Assembly (NCBI GenBank): GCA_026125795.1
Contig: JAHCKM010000004.1
Location: 892,055 to 956,054 of the forward strand
DNA: 64,000 bases
Reading direction: 5' to 3'
DNA from: Burkholderiaceae bacterium
GTDB lineage: Bacteria > Pseudomonadota > Gammaproteobacteria > Burkholderiales > Burkholderiaceae_C
A program made the translations under genes and the position numbers. The stretch's first letter is position 1. Every line of letters begins with the position of its first letter. The notes below the pieces were generated by a model. The model was not told where the DNA came from. It saw only the letters and a program-made list of their open reading frames with translations, and made no database searches. Positions 8,611 to 17,442 of the stretch are shown here, one piece after another.

Positions 8611-8937
8611 ATGAGTCCCAGCGAAGTTCGGTCCCACATGCACAAGGTTGTCGCCCTGGCGGACCTGCTCCAGTGCGTCGAGACGGGCGCCGCCACCGCC
8701 ACCGCCTCGGGTTATCGCCTGCTGGTGCAGCGGCTGCAGGTCGCGCTCGGCAAAGACCTGCCCGCCGACACGCTGCTGGCCATCCTCGACCGTTATCCCG
8801 CCGCCAGCGAGGTCTACGAGAACATGCACTACGAGCACAGCGGGTTGTTTCGCGCGCCGCTGGAACGATCGGTGTCGTCGGAGTTGATCACCACACACAT
8901 CCTGCGCGACGTGGCGCGCGCGGCACGCAAGGCCTGA
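8611..8937 (+). CDS. hypothetical protein, 108 residues
   Basis: No family recognised. Small soluble protein, mostly predicted helix, with mixed charge and no signal peptide or membrane segment. GGAG eight bases before ATG 8611 supports this start; ATG 8587 in frame is possible. It lies 49 bases after the metallophosphoesterase gene in the same direction. Coding is supported by codon bias and the ribosome site only. Confidence 0.55.
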   Translation: MSPSEVRSHMHKVVALADLLQCVETGAATATASGYRLLVQRLQVALGKDLPADTLLAILDRYPAASEVYENMHYEHSGLFRAPLERSVSSELITTHILRDVARAARKA

Positions 8938-8962
8938 CCGGGTCCCAGAACCCTGCGCCGCG

Positions 8963-9940
8963 CTACGCCGGGTACAGCCCGCGGGTGCTCGCGAACAGCC
9001 GCGCGACGCCCAGCAGCGCGTCGATGTTCGGCGTGGCGATGCCGATGCGCTGCGCGATCTCGCGCACCGCGCCGACGATGCCATCGAGCTCCAGCGTGCG
9101 GCCGGCCTCCACGTCCTGCAGCATGCTGGGCTTCATGCTGCTCAACTTGAGCATCATCGCGTGATGGTCTTCGGGCTGCTGGTCGATCGCGCAGCCGATC
9201 CGGGTGCCCACGGCCGAGGCCTCGCGCATCGCTGCGGAACAGAACACCCGCACCAGCGGATCGGCAAGCAGGCGGTGCGTCGACGCACCGGTGATGGCGG
9301 ACACCGGATTGAGGGTCAGGTTGAGCCACAGCTTGTGCCAGATGTGGCGCCGGACGTCGGTCGAGTGCACGACCTCGAGGCCGGCCTGATCGAGCGCGCG
9401 GCCTAGTCGCTGAGCGCGTGCCGAGGCGCCGCCGGCGGGCTCGCCGATGACCAGCTTCTCGCCCGTGTTGTGCTCCACCAGGCCGGGCTCCGAGGTCGAT
9501 GCGCTGATGTACACCGCGCAGCCGATCACCTGCTCGAACGCGATCGCCTTCGACACGACGCCGCCGGGGTCCACGCTGGTCAGCGGCGCCGCTTCGAGCG
9601 CCGGCACGCCGCGGCCAAACCACCACGGCACGCCGTTCATCGCCGGCAGCACCAGGGTGTGCGGCTCCAGTAGAGGCTCGATGCGCGGCGCCACATCGGG
9701 AAGCGATTGACCTTTGACCGCGATCACCACGAGGTCCTGCGGCCCGAGCTCGGCGCTGCGCTCGCTGGCGCGTGCCGGGGCGCTGCGCAGGTGGCCGTGC
9801 TGGCGCAGTCGCCAGCCGTGTGTGCGCAGGGCAGCGAGCGTGGCGCCGCGTGCCAGCGCGCCGACATCGTGGCCGGCCATGGCCAGCCGTGCGCCGATGA
9901 AGCCGCCGATGGCACCGGCGCCCACGATGCAGACTTTCAT
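8963..9940 (-). CDS. ApbA/PanE-family ketopantoate reductase-like protein
   Basis: Protein of 325 residues. An N-terminal Rossmann motif MKVCIVGAGAIGGFIGARLA (GxGxxG), VIAVKGQ, then AMNGVPWW (the family has QNG), and HKLWLNLTLNPVSAI, where the Lys and two Asn stand at the catalytic Lys and substrate Asn positions. 2-Dehydropantoate 2-reductase reduces ketopantoate with NADPH in pantothenate synthesis, but this family also contains many reductases of other 2-oxo acids, and AMNGVPWW suggests such a branch. AAGGAGG precedes the ATG. It follows a tautomerase and an NTF2-like gene on the same strand, a context for catabolism rather than vitamin synthesis. Confidence 0.8.
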   Translation of the reverse strand: MKVCIVGAGAIGGFIGARLAMAGHDVGALARGATLAALRTHGWRLRQHGHLRSAPARASERSAELGPQDLVVIAVKGQSLPDVAPRIEPLLEPHTLVLPAMNGVPWWFGRGVPALEAAPLTSVDPGGVVSKAIAFEQVIGCAVYISASTSEPGLVEHNTGEKLVIGEPAGGASARAQRLGRALDQAGLEVVHSTDVRRHIWHKLWLNLTLNPVSAITGASTHRLLADPLVRVFCSAAMREASAVGTRIGCAIDQQPEDHHAMMLKLSSMKPSMLQDVEAGRTLELDGIVGAVREIAQRIGIATPNIDALLGVARLFASTRGLYPA

Positions 9941-10047
9941 TGCGCAGCCTCCTTCACGATCCCTGCTACGCGCCGCTCGGCGGACTGGATGTGGGCGCGG
10001 CCGACGACCCGGCGAGCGCTTGTTGCAGGCACCGCGGCCGATGGAGC

Positions 10048-10428
10048 TCAGTCGTCGGCCAGCTCGAAATGAAAGACCTTGCTGATGATCTGCCAGCGTC
10101 CGTCGAGCCGCACCAGCGTCAGCAGATCGGTGAAGCGCTTGGGGCCGATCGCGCACTGCACGCGCGCCAGCGCCGTGACCGGACCGGCGAACTCGATGCC
10201 GGCGATGCGGTCGCGGCGCAACTCGTTGCGACTCGCCGGCGACGGGCGGCGCGCGACCACTTCAAAGTACTCCGGCATGCGCAGGTGCTTCAGTCGGCCT
10301 TCGGTGGCGCAGGCATAGATCGCCTCGGGATGGAACACCTGCCGCAAGCGCGCGGCGTCGCTGTGGTACAGGCCGTCGAAGTAGGTCTGCAGCAGCGCGA
10401 CGATGGGCTCGAACGCGACGGCGCTCAT
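10048..10428 (-). CDS. NTF2/SnoaL-like fold protein
   Basis: Protein of 126 residues with the cone-shaped NTF2-like pattern: an N-terminal helix VALLQTYFDGLYHSDAARLRQVFHPEAIY, a middle strand region and the closing DGRWQIISKVFHFE. These proteins are small enzymes or binding proteins (dehydratases, isomerases, putative lumazine binders). Its ATG overlaps the stop of the tautomerase gene by four bases (ATGA), so the two are translationally coupled. Substrate unknown. Confidence 0.75.
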   Translation of the reverse strand: MSAVAFEPIVALLQTYFDGLYHSDAARLRQVFHPEAIYACATEGRLKHLRMPEYFEVVARRPSPASRNELRRDRIAGIEFAGPVTALARVQCAIGPKRFTDLLTLVRLDGRWQIISKVFHFELADD

Positions 10429-10646
10429 CGCGTGGCTTTCGCGTCGCGCGAACGCTGGCGCCGCCGCGTGACGGTCTCGCCGGCGATGCCCCAGTTGTCG
10501 GTGTCGACCTCCTCGATGACGACGAAGGTCGTGGCGGGCTCCTTGTCGAGCACGCGCAGCAGCAGATCGGTGGTGCCGCGGATCAGCGCCTCCTTCTGCG
10601 CCAGCGTGACATCCTCTCGGGTGACCTGGATCTTGACGTAGGGCAT
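10425..10646 (-). CDS. 4-oxalocrotonate tautomerase-family protein
   Basis: Protein of 73 residues beginning Met-Pro; the N-terminal Pro after Met removal is the catalytic base of the tautomerase superfamily. The pattern MPYVKIQVTRE, KEALIRGTTDLLLRVL, FVVIEEVDTDNWGIAG is typical, including the late WG(I)GG-like turn. Known members isomerise 2-hydroxymuconate or dehalogenate. First gene of an operon with NTF2-like and ApbA-like genes, divergent from a LysR gene 97 bases away, which probably controls it. Confidence 0.85.
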   Translation of the reverse strand: MPYVKIQVTREDVTLAQKEALIRGTTDLLLRVLDKEPATTFVVIEEVDTDNWGIAGETVTRRRQRSRDAKATR

Positions 10647-10743
10647 GTGGCGGCTCCGGTGCCGGCAGTGGCGGTGTGGGCCAGCTTAGGCGTCGGCAGT
10701 GCAGCGCGAAATCGGGCAGCATGAACAACTGCGCTTACATCGA

Positions 10744-11691
10744 ATGCCTGAATCACCGCCGCACATGACGCGCCACTTCGACGACATCAGCCTCGGCAGC
10801 CTCGAACTGTTCTGCCTCACCGGCGATCTGCTCAGTTTCACCGCCGCGGCCAACGCCGCCGGCCTGACGCCGCCCGCGGTCAGCCGCACGGTGGCACGGC
10901 TTGAGGCGCGGCTCGGCGCACAGCTGTTCGTGCGCACCACGCGCAAGCTGCGTCTCACCGACGCCGGGCGCGCTTACCACGAACAATGCAAGCTCGCATT
11001 GACGCAACTGGTCGACGCCGAGCGCGAGCTCAGCGGCGAACAGGGCACGCCGAGCGGCACCGTGCGCGTCAGCCTGCCCACGCCGTACGGGCACTTTCGC
11101 GTGCTGCCGCTGCTCGGCGCGTTCCGCGCCCGGTATCCGAAGATCGACCTCGAGCTGCACCTGAGCAACCGCAACGTCGATTTTGCGGCCGAGAACTTCG
11201 ACTTCGCGATCCGCGGTCGCACGCCGCCCGACTCGGGCCTTGTTGCGCGCAAGCTCGAGGACGCGGCACTGGTCGTGGTGGCGTCGCCGCAGTACCTGCG
11301 CCGCCGCGGCACGCCGCGGTCGGTGGCTGCGCTCGCCGGGCATGACTGCATCCACTTCACGCTCCCGAGCACCGGGCAGATCGTCCCCTGGGTGCTGCGC
11401 GACGGCGGAACCGAAGTCGAACACACCGGGCGTGGCGCAATGCGCTGCCTCGATGACATCCTGGCGCCGGTGACCTTGGCGCGCGCCGGCGCCGGCATCG
11501 TGCAGACCTACCGCTTCATCGTCGAGCGGGAACTCACCGAAGGCGCTCTGAAGGAGATCTTGATTCCACACGCAGGCGCGTCGCGGCCGTTCTCGCTGCT
11601 GTTCCCGGCCAGCCGACACATGCCGCAGCGCGTGCGCGTGCTGATCGACTTTCTGATCGAGCAGCTCGGGCGACACCGGCACGCCGTGTAA
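10744..11691 (+). CDS. LysR-family transcriptional regulator
   Basis: Protein of 315 residues. The N-terminal winged helix-turn-helix (LELFCLTGDLLSFTAAANAA ... TPPAVSRTVARLEARLGAQLF) is followed by the PBP-like effector domain of the CrgA/DsdC-like large LTTR subgroup. Divergently placed against the tautomerase operon, the classical arrangement for control of that operon through a shared intergenic region (10647-10743). ATG 10765 (MTRHFDD) is a possible shorter start. Inducer unknown. Confidence 0.9.
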   Translation: MPESPPHMTRHFDDISLGSLELFCLTGDLLSFTAAANAAGLTPPAVSRTVARLEARLGAQLFVRTTRKLRLTDAGRAYHEQCKLALTQLVDAERELSGEQGTPSGTVRVSLPTPYGHFRVLPLLGAFRARYPKIDLELHLSNRNVDFAAENFDFAIRGRTPPDSGLVARKLEDAALVVVASPQYLRRRGTPRSVAALAGHDCIHFTLPSTGQIVPWVLRDGGTEVEHTGRGAMRCLDDILAPVTLARAGAGIVQTYRFIVERELTEGALKEILIPHAGASRPFSLLFPASRHMPQRVRVLIDFLIEQLGRHRHAV

Positions 11692-11778
11692 TCAATGATG
11701 TGCGGCTGCATGACTTCAACAGGCACGCCGCGCTGCCTAGCATCGGATCATGCTCAACCGGAATCAAAGGATAGACCG

Positions 11779-12342
11779 ATGAACCCGCGCATCGTGATCG
11801 TGTACCACAGCGGCTACGGCCATACCGCGCGCGTGGCGCAGGCGGTTGCCGAAGGCGCCAACGCCGAGCTCGTGCGGATCGACGAGCACGGTGAACTGCC
11901 CGCAGCCTCCTGGGCGCAGCTCGACGCCGCCGACGCCATCGTGTTCGGCACGCCCACCTACATGGGCAACGTGAGCTGGCAGTTCAAGCGTTTTGCCGAT
12001 GCCAGCTCCGCGGCCTGGACCACACAACGCTGGCGCGACAAGCTGGCCGCTGCGTTCACCAACTCGGCCAGCGTCGGCGGCGACAAACAGACCACGCTGT
12101 ACAGCCTGTTTACGCTGGCGCAGCAGCAAGGCATGTTGTGGGTGGGCACCGGCCTGATGCCGGCCAACACCAAGGCGGCGCGGCGCGACGACATCAACTA
12201 CCTGGCGTCGTTCGCCGGCCTCGGCACCGCCACGCCGGCCGATGCGTCGCCCGACGAGATGGTGCGCGGCGACCTCGAGACCGCGCGCCTCTTCGGTGAG
12301 CGCGTGGCCGCCACTGCGGCGCGCTGGAGCGCGGCCGCCTAG
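11779..12342 (+). CDS. WrbA-like NAD(P)H:quinone oxidoreductase / flavodoxin
   Basis: Protein of 187 residues with the flavodoxin phosphate-binding loop YHSGYGHTARVAQAVAEG, then FGTPTYMGNVSWQFKRF, AFTNSASVGGDK and GTGL, the WrbA/flavodoxin-like layout of two-electron quinone reductases with FMN. AAAGGA precedes the ATG. Its stop overlaps, tail to tail, the end of the minus-strand SDR gene by four bases. Likely role: reduction of quinones without semiquinone formation. Confidence 0.8.
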   Translation: MNPRIVIVYHSGYGHTARVAQAVAEGANAELVRIDEHGELPAASWAQLDAADAIVFGTPTYMGNVSWQFKRFADASSAAWTTQRWRDKLAAAFTNSASVGGDKQTTLYSLFTLAQQQGMLWVGTGLMPANTKAARRDDINYLASFAGLGTATPADASPDEMVRGDLETARLFGERVAATAARWSAAA

Positions 12343-13067
12343 AACTTCTCGATCCACGGCCGCAGGTCGAGCTCGTGGGTCCAGGCGCTGCGCGGCTGCT
12401 GGTGCAGCAGCCAGTAGTTCTCGGCGATCGCATCCGGATCGAGGATGCCGTCGCGCTCCTTGAGCGCGTAACGATCGGGGAAGTTCTCCTTGATGAACGC
12501 GGTGTCGATCGCGCCGTCGATCACGACGTGTGCCACGTGAATGCCCCGGGGCCCGAGCTCGCGCGCCATGCTCTGCGCGAGCGCGCGCAGCGCATGCTTG
12601 GCGCCGGCAAAAGCCGCAAAGCCGGCCGAGCCGCGCAGGCTCGACGTGGCGCCGGTGAACAGGATCGTGCCGCGGCCGCGCGGCAGCATCGCCTTGGCGA
12701 CCTCGCGGCCCATCAGAAAGCCGGCGAGCGCGCCCATCTCCCACACCTTGCGATAGACGCGCTCGGTGGTCTCCGCGATGCCAAAGCGCACGTTGGCGCC
12801 GATGTTGAACACCGCCACCTCGATCGGCGCGATGTCGCGCTCGATCGTCGCGACCAGCTCGGTCATCTGCGCCTCGTCGCGCGCATCGGAGCCGAAGCCG
12901 TGCGCCTGGCCGCCGTCAGCGCGGATGCGTTCGACGAGGGGCTGCAGCTTGTCGACGTGGCGCCGCGTGACGCAGGCGGTGAAGCCTTCGCGCGCAAAGC
13001 GCCGCGCGATCGCGCCACCGGTGGCGTCGCCGGCACCGATCACGAGAGCAGCTTTCGAATCCGTCAT
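12339..13067 (-). CDS. SDR-family protein lacking the catalytic tyrosine
   Basis: Protein of 242 residues with a Rossmann SDR fold: LVIGAGDATGGAIARRFA (modified TGxxxGxG), FNIGANVRFG in place of NNAG, ILFTGATSSLRGS, then FAGAKHAL where the SDR active site YxxxK should be. Tyr is replaced by Phe while Lys is kept. Other members that I recall of this group share LGPRGIHVAHVVIDGAIDT, also seen here, so the change may be a group feature. Start 13067 chosen because it follows the upstream stop by ten bases; ATG 13094 would overlap it. Last gene of the dehydratase operon. Confidence 0.8.
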   Translation of the reverse strand: MTDSKAALVIGAGDATGGAIARRFAREGFTACVTRRHVDKLQPLVERIRADGGQAHGFGSDARDEAQMTELVATIERDIAPIEVAVFNIGANVRFGIAETTERVYRKVWEMGALAGFLMGREVAKAMLPRGRGTILFTGATSSLRGSAGFAAFAGAKHALRALAQSMARELGPRGIHVAHVVIDGAIDTAFIKENFPDRYALKERDGILDPDAIAENYWLLHQQPRSAWTHELDLRPWIEKF

Positions 13068-13077
13068 GTCGAGCGGT

Positions 13078-13743
13078 TCAGCGGTACACGCCATCCCACT
13101 CGGCGGGAAGCTCGGCGCTCAGGCCGTCGGGCGAGGCCAGCGGGCGGTTCAGGCGAAACACGGTATCGGGCGACACCGCGGCGTACTCCATGTAGCCCAT
13201 GCGTGCGATCGGCCGCATGGCGCCGGTCTGCACCATGCCGTCGCGGATGAAGGCATCGTCGATGTACACACCGATCACCTCGCCGAACACCACCGTGTAG
13301 GCGGCCTCCGAGTGGCCCGGCGGCGCGGGCAACGGCTGCACCTTCCACAGCCTGCACTCGAGCGCCGCCGGCGACGCGGCCACGCGCGGCGCCTTGACAA
13401 AGCGCGACGGTGCGCGGTGCAGCCGCGTGAGCGCGAACTCGTCAACCTGCGACGCCACCGGTGCCGAGCTCAGGTTCATCGCGTCGCGCAGGTCCCAGGT
13501 GGCCAGCGAGCAGGTGAACTCGCCGGTCGCCTCGATGTTGCTCAGGCTGTCCTTATGACCGCCCGATGAGAACATCACCATCGGTGGACGGTCACTCACC
13601 GCGTTGAAGAAGCTGTAGGGCGCCAGGTTCGCGCGACCGTGCGCATCGACGCTGCCGATCCAGCCGATCGGCCGCGGAGCGACCAGTGCCTTGAAAGGGT
13701 CGTATCGCAGGCCATGGTCGCGCGCGCGGGCGTCGTAGTGCAT
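13078..13743 (-). CDS. flavin reductase-like FMN-binding protein
   Basis: Protein of 221 residues of the flavin reductase like (split barrel) family: PRPIGWIGSVDAHGRANLAPYSFFNAVSDRPPM and SLSNIEATGEFTCSL are characteristic FMN-binding segments. Members reduce flavin for two-component monooxygenases or act as stand-alone FMN proteins. It lies between the IlvD/Edd dehydratase gene (12 bases upstream) and the SDR gene (10 bases downstream), so it belongs to that operon, which is an unusual companion for a sugar-acid dehydratase. Confidence 0.85.
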   Translation of the reverse strand: MHYDARARDHGLRYDPFKALVAPRPIGWIGSVDAHGRANLAPYSFFNAVSDRPPMVMFSSGGHKDSLSNIEATGEFTCSLATWDLRDAMNLSSAPVASQVDEFALTRLHRAPSRFVKAPRVAASPAALECRLWKVQPLPAPPGHSEAAYTVVFGEVIGVYIDDAFIRDGMVQTGAMRPIARMGYMEYAAVSPDTVFRLNRPLASPDGLSAELPAEWDGVYR

Positions 13744-13755
13744 CGGCGCGCGCTG

Positions 13756-15495
13756 CTAATGGTTGTCCTTGGGCACGAACGCCCCGCGCTGGCCGACCAG
13801 GAAGTCGAGGTCTGCGCCTTCGTCAGCCTGCAGCACGTGATCGATGTACAGCTTCCAGTAGCCGCTGCTCAGCCGCGGCGTCGGCGGCTTCCATGCGGCG
13901 CGGCGCCTGGCCAGCTCCTCGTCGCTCACGTGCAGGTGCAGGCGGCGCTTGGGGACGTCGAGCTCCACGAGGTCGCCGTTTTGCACCAGCGCCAGCGGCC
14001 CGCCGGCGGCGGCCTCCGGCGCCGTGTGCAGCACCACCGTGCCGTAGGCGGTGCCGCTCATGCGCGCGTCGCTGATGCGCACCATGTCGGTGATGCCCTG
14101 GCGCAGGATCTTCGGCGGCAGCGGCATGTTGCCCACCTCGGCCATGCCCGGGTAGCCCTTGGGGCCGCAGTTCTTCAGCACCAGCACGCAGGTTTCGTCG
14201 ACGTCGAGGTTGGGGTCGTCGATGCGCGCGTGGAAGTCATCGGAGTCCTCGAACACCACCGCGCGGCCCTTGTGCACCATCAGCTCCGGCGTGGCGGCAC
14301 TGGGCTTGATCACCGCACCGCGCGGCGCCAGGTTGCCGCGCAGCACCGCGATGCCGGCCTTGGCCTTGAACGGCTGCGCCATGGTCTTGATCACCGCGGG
14401 GTTGTCGTTGCGCGCCTCGGCGATGTTCTCGCGCACCGTCTTGCCGGTCACCGTCACGTGGTCCAGGTGCAGCACCGAGGCGATCTCCTTCATCACCGCG
14501 GGCAGCCCGCCGGCGTAGCAGAAGTCCTCCATCAGGTGCTTGCCCGAGGGCTGGATGTCCAGCAGGCACGGCATCTCGCTGGCCAGCCGCTCGAAGTCGT
14601 CGATCGACAGCTTCACGCCCAGCCGTCCGGCGATGGCGATCAGGTGGATCACCGCGTTGGTCGAGCCGCCGATGGCCGCCAGCGTGCGGATGGCGTTCTC
14701 GAACGCCGGGCGCGTCAGCAGGTCACCGATCAAGAAGTCCTCGTGCACCAGCTCGACGATGCGCCGGCCGGCGTTGCGCGCGATCACGTTGCGCCGGCCG
14801 TCGACCGCCGGGTAGGCGGCGTTGCCGGGCAGCCCCAGGCCCAGCGCCTCGACCATGCTGGCCATGGTGCTGGCGGTGCCCATGGTCATGCAGTGGCCGT
14901 GGCTCCTGTGCATGCAGCTCTCGGCGTCGAAGAAGTCCTGCAGCTTGAGGGTGCCGGCGCGCACCTGCTCGCTCATCTGCCAGACCCCCGTGCCCGAGCC
15001 GAGCTCCTGGCCGCGCCACTTGCCGTTGAGCATCGGGCCGCCGGAGACACCGATGGTGGGCAGGTTGGCGCTGGCCGCGCCCATCACCAGCGCCGGGGTG
15101 GTCTTGTCGCAGCCCATCAGCAGCACCACACCGTCGATCGGATTGCCGCGGATGCTTTCTTCGACGTCCATGCTGGCCAGGTTGCGGTACAGCATGGCGG
15201 TGGGCCGCAGCAGCACTTCGCCCAGGCTCATCACCGGGAACTCCAGCGGGAAGCCGCCGGCTTCGTAGACGCCGATCTTGACCTGCTCGGCAATCGTGCG
15301 GAAATGCGAGTTGCACGGGTTGAGCTCGCTGAAGGTGTTGCAGATGCCGATCACCGGCCGGCCGTCGAACTGGTCGTGCGGGATGCCTTTGCCTTTGAGC
15401 CAGCTGCGGTAGGCAAAGCCGTCGCGGTCTTGCCGACCGAACCATTGCTGGCTGCGCAGGTCTTGTGGGCGCTTGCGGGGTTTGGGGGTGGTCAT
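13756..15495 (-). CDS. IlvD/Edd-family dehydratase, L-arabinonate dehydratase-like
   Basis: Iron-sulfur dehydratase of 579 residues. It removes water from a sugar acid to give a 2-keto-3-deoxy acid. Cluster ligands visible: Cys near residue 52 and 61 region (GICNTFSELNPCNSHF), MGCDKTTPA with Cys129-Asp130, and SHGHCMTMGTAS with the third Cys; Lys of the DKTTP loop and the C-terminal SDARMSGTAYGT with the catalytic Ser. SWLKGKG near the N-terminus and the length are like L-arabinonate dehydratases of rhizobia rather than dihydroxyacid dehydratase IlvD. Its ATG overlaps the stop of the upstream epimerase gene (ATGA). Exact sugar acid (arabinonate, fuconate, xylonate) not decidable here. Confidence 0.85.
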   Translation of the reverse strand: MTTPKPRKRPQDLRSQQWFGRQDRDGFAYRSWLKGKGIPHDQFDGRPVIGICNTFSELNPCNSHFRTIAEQVKIGVYEAGGFPLEFPVMSLGEVLLRPTAMLYRNLASMDVEESIRGNPIDGVVLLMGCDKTTPALVMGAASANLPTIGVSGGPMLNGKWRGQELGSGTGVWQMSEQVRAGTLKLQDFFDAESCMHRSHGHCMTMGTASTMASMVEALGLGLPGNAAYPAVDGRRNVIARNAGRRIVELVHEDFLIGDLLTRPAFENAIRTLAAIGGSTNAVIHLIAIAGRLGVKLSIDDFERLASEMPCLLDIQPSGKHLMEDFCYAGGLPAVMKEIASVLHLDHVTVTGKTVRENIAEARNDNPAVIKTMAQPFKAKAGIAVLRGNLAPRGAVIKPSAATPELMVHKGRAVVFEDSDDFHARIDDPNLDVDETCVLVLKNCGPKGYPGMAEVGNMPLPPKILRQGITDMVRISDARMSGTAYGTVVLHTAPEAAAGGPLALVQNGDLVELDVPKRRLHLHVSDEELARRRAAWKPPTPRLSSGYWKLYIDHVLQADEGADLDFLVGQRGAFVPKDNH

Positions 15496-16466
15496 CGGGT
15501 GTAGGGAAACGTGGCCTGGCGATGGTATCCCTTGGCGCCGACCGCGCGCGCCAGCGGGCTGCGAAAGTCCCCGCCCGCGCGCAGCCGTTCGATCAGCGCG
15601 GCAAAGTCATGGCGCGGCCGCCACTCGAGCTCGCGGCGCGCGCGTTCATTGACGTAGACGCGGTCGATGGTCGGCACCATGGCCCAGCCGCGCCGCGCGT
15701 ATTCGGCATCGCAGTCCGGCACGTGGCGGCGCACCACCGCAGCGGCATCGCGGCGCAGCTCGGCGAGGTCGCTGGGTGTGAACGGCGTGGTGGCGCTGAC
15801 GATGTAGCGTGCGAAGCCGATCTGGCGCGCCTTCTGGATCGCGAGCAGGTGCGCGTCGACCACGTCCTCGATGTCGACGCGGCGGTACAGGTACTCGCTC
15901 ACCTTCAGGTTGTCGCCGTGGAACGCGCTGCGCGCATCGGCATCGTCGTCGTCCTCCGGAAAGAAGCGCGAGGTGCGCAGCACGATGCACGGCAGGCCGT
16001 GGTCGCGGTGCACCAGCTCGCACAGGTCTTCGGCCGCGACCTTGCTGGCGCCGTAGATGTTCTTGGGCACCGGCACCACGGCCTCGGTGATCCAGGCCGC
16101 CGGATCGCCGGCCGGTGGCACCAGCGCGCGGCCGAACGTGCTGGTGGTGCTGGTGAAGACGAACGCCTGCACCTGGGCGGCCACCGCTTCTTCCAGCAAG
16201 TTGAGCGTGCCGGTGATGTTGGTGTCGACGAAGTCCTGGCGGCAGTGCGTGACCACGTGCGGCTTGTGCAGCGTGGCTGCATGCAGCACCGCGTGCACGC
16301 CGCGCATGCAGTCGCGCACGAAGGTGCGATCGGCGATCGAGCCGACCTGCTGCGTGAACGGCGACGGCAGCACGTCGACGCCGATCGCCTGGTGTTCCGA
16401 GCCGGCCAGCACGCGCATCAGCGCCTCGCCGAGATGGCCGGCGCTGCCGGTCACCAGAATGCGCAT
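15492..16466 (-). CDS. NAD-dependent epimerase/dehydratase family protein
   Basis: Extended SDR of 324 residues: MRILVTGSAGHLGEALM (GxxGxxG), LHAATLHKP, a TSTTSTFG segment supplying the Ser/Thr, and NIYGASKVAAED with the YxxxK pair. AGGAG lies about ten bases before the ATG. First gene of the operon with the sugar-acid dehydratase, so it may oxidise a sugar or uronate to the lactone or acid that the dehydratase uses (as uronate dehydrogenases do). That role is inferred from context only. Confidence 0.8.
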   Translation of the reverse strand: MRILVTGSAGHLGEALMRVLAGSEHQAIGVDVLPSPFTQQVGSIADRTFVRDCMRGVHAVLHAATLHKPHVVTHCRQDFVDTNITGTLNLLEEAVAAQVQAFVFTSTTSTFGRALVPPAGDPAAWITEAVVPVPKNIYGASKVAAEDLCELVHRDHGLPCIVLRTSRFFPEDDDDADARSAFHGDNLKVSEYLYRRVDIEDVVDAHLLAIQKARQIGFARYIVSATTPFTPSDLAELRRDAAAVVRRHVPDCDAEYARRGWAMVPTIDRVYVNERARRELEWRPRHDFAALIERLRAGGDFRSPLARAVGAKGYHRQATFPYTR

Positions 16467-16651
16467 CGATCGACTCCTGTTGCGAAAGCCGGCGACGATA
16501 GCGCAAGCGTGCCGTCGCCGGGATGCGGCGCCGTCCGCAGATGCGCGATGCGCAGTGGCCGGCCCGAAGCGTCGTTCGTCATCGGCGAAACAGGCCAACA
16601 GGCGCGATGCGATACTGCGGCGCCGCCAAAGCACGCCCCAAAGGTCCGCTC

Positions 16652-17425
16652 TTGAGCCTCCACGCCGACACGTTTCGACTCGACGGCCGCGTCGCGCTGG
16701 TAACCGGCTCGTCCACCGGTCTGGGCCTGGCGATTGCGCGTGGGCTGGGCCAGGCCGGGGCCACCGTGGTGCTGAACGCGCGCAACGCCGGCCGGTTGCA
16801 GGAGGCCGCGGCGCGGTTGGTCGATGAGGGCCTGACGGTGCACACGCGTGTCTTCGACGTGGCCGATGTGCAGGCGGTGGATGCCGCGGTCGAATCGATC
16901 GAGCAGGACGTCGGGCCGATCCAGGTGCTGGTGAACAACGCCGGCATGACGCGGCGCAAGCCCTTCACCGAACTCAGCGACGCCGAGTGGCACGAGGTGA
17001 TGCACACCAACGTCGACAGCGCGTTCTACGTCGGCCGCGCGGTGGCGCGCCGCATGGTGCCGCGCGGGCGCGGGCGCATCATCAACGTCTGCTCGATCAT
17101 CAGCGAGCTGGCGCGCCCGGGCACCGCGCCCTACGCCACCAGCAAGGGCGCGCTGAAGATGCTGACGCGCGCGATGGCGGTGGAGCTGGCGCCGCACGGC
17201 ATCGCGGTCAACGGCATCGCGCCGGGCTACTTCAAGACCGAGCTGACTGCGCCGCTGGCCAACGACAGCGCATTCAGCAGCTGGCTGGTCAACCGCACGC
17301 CGGCGCGCCGCTGGGGCGAGCCGGCCGAGCTGGCGCCGGTGGCGGTGTTCCTGGCCAGCGATGCGGCGTCGTACGTCAACGGCCATCTGTTGATCGTGGA
17401 CGGCGGCCTCACCGCCAGTGTTTGA
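16652..17425 (+). CDS. SDR-family oxidoreductase, gluconate 5-dehydrogenase-like
   Basis: Classical SDR of 257 residues: VTGSSTGLGLAIARGL, NNAGMTRRKPF, and the catalytic Ser with YATSK. Layout is like gluconate 5-dehydrogenase and other sugar(acid) dehydrogenases. Start is uncertain: TTG 16652 has AAAGG seven bases ahead and gives a normal N-terminus; ATG 16607 adds 15 atypical residues. Divergent from the epimerase/dehydratase operon and followed after 17 bases by a cupin gene, so it is probably part of the same sugar-acid pathway. Confidence 0.85.
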   Translation: MSLHADTFRLDGRVALVTGSSTGLGLAIARGLGQAGATVVLNARNAGRLQEAAARLVDEGLTVHTRVFDVADVQAVDAAVESIEQDVGPIQVLVNNAGMTRRKPFTELSDAEWHEVMHTNVDSAFYVGRAVARRMVPRGRGRIINVCSIISELARPGTAPYATSKGALKMLTRAMAVELAPHGIAVNGIAPGYFKTELTAPLANDSAFSSWLVNRTPARRWGEPAELAPVAVFLASDAASYVNGHLLIVDGGLTASV

Positions 17426-17442
17426 GAGACACCGAACAACCC

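Noticed and set aside
8963-9940. Second panE as the pantothenate enzyme
   Set aside because: AMNG in place of QNG and the catabolic context argue against naming it panE.
13639-15504. 621-residue plus-strand open frame
   Set aside because: Exactly antisense to the IlvD/Edd dehydratase, His/Arg/Val-rich, no motifs.
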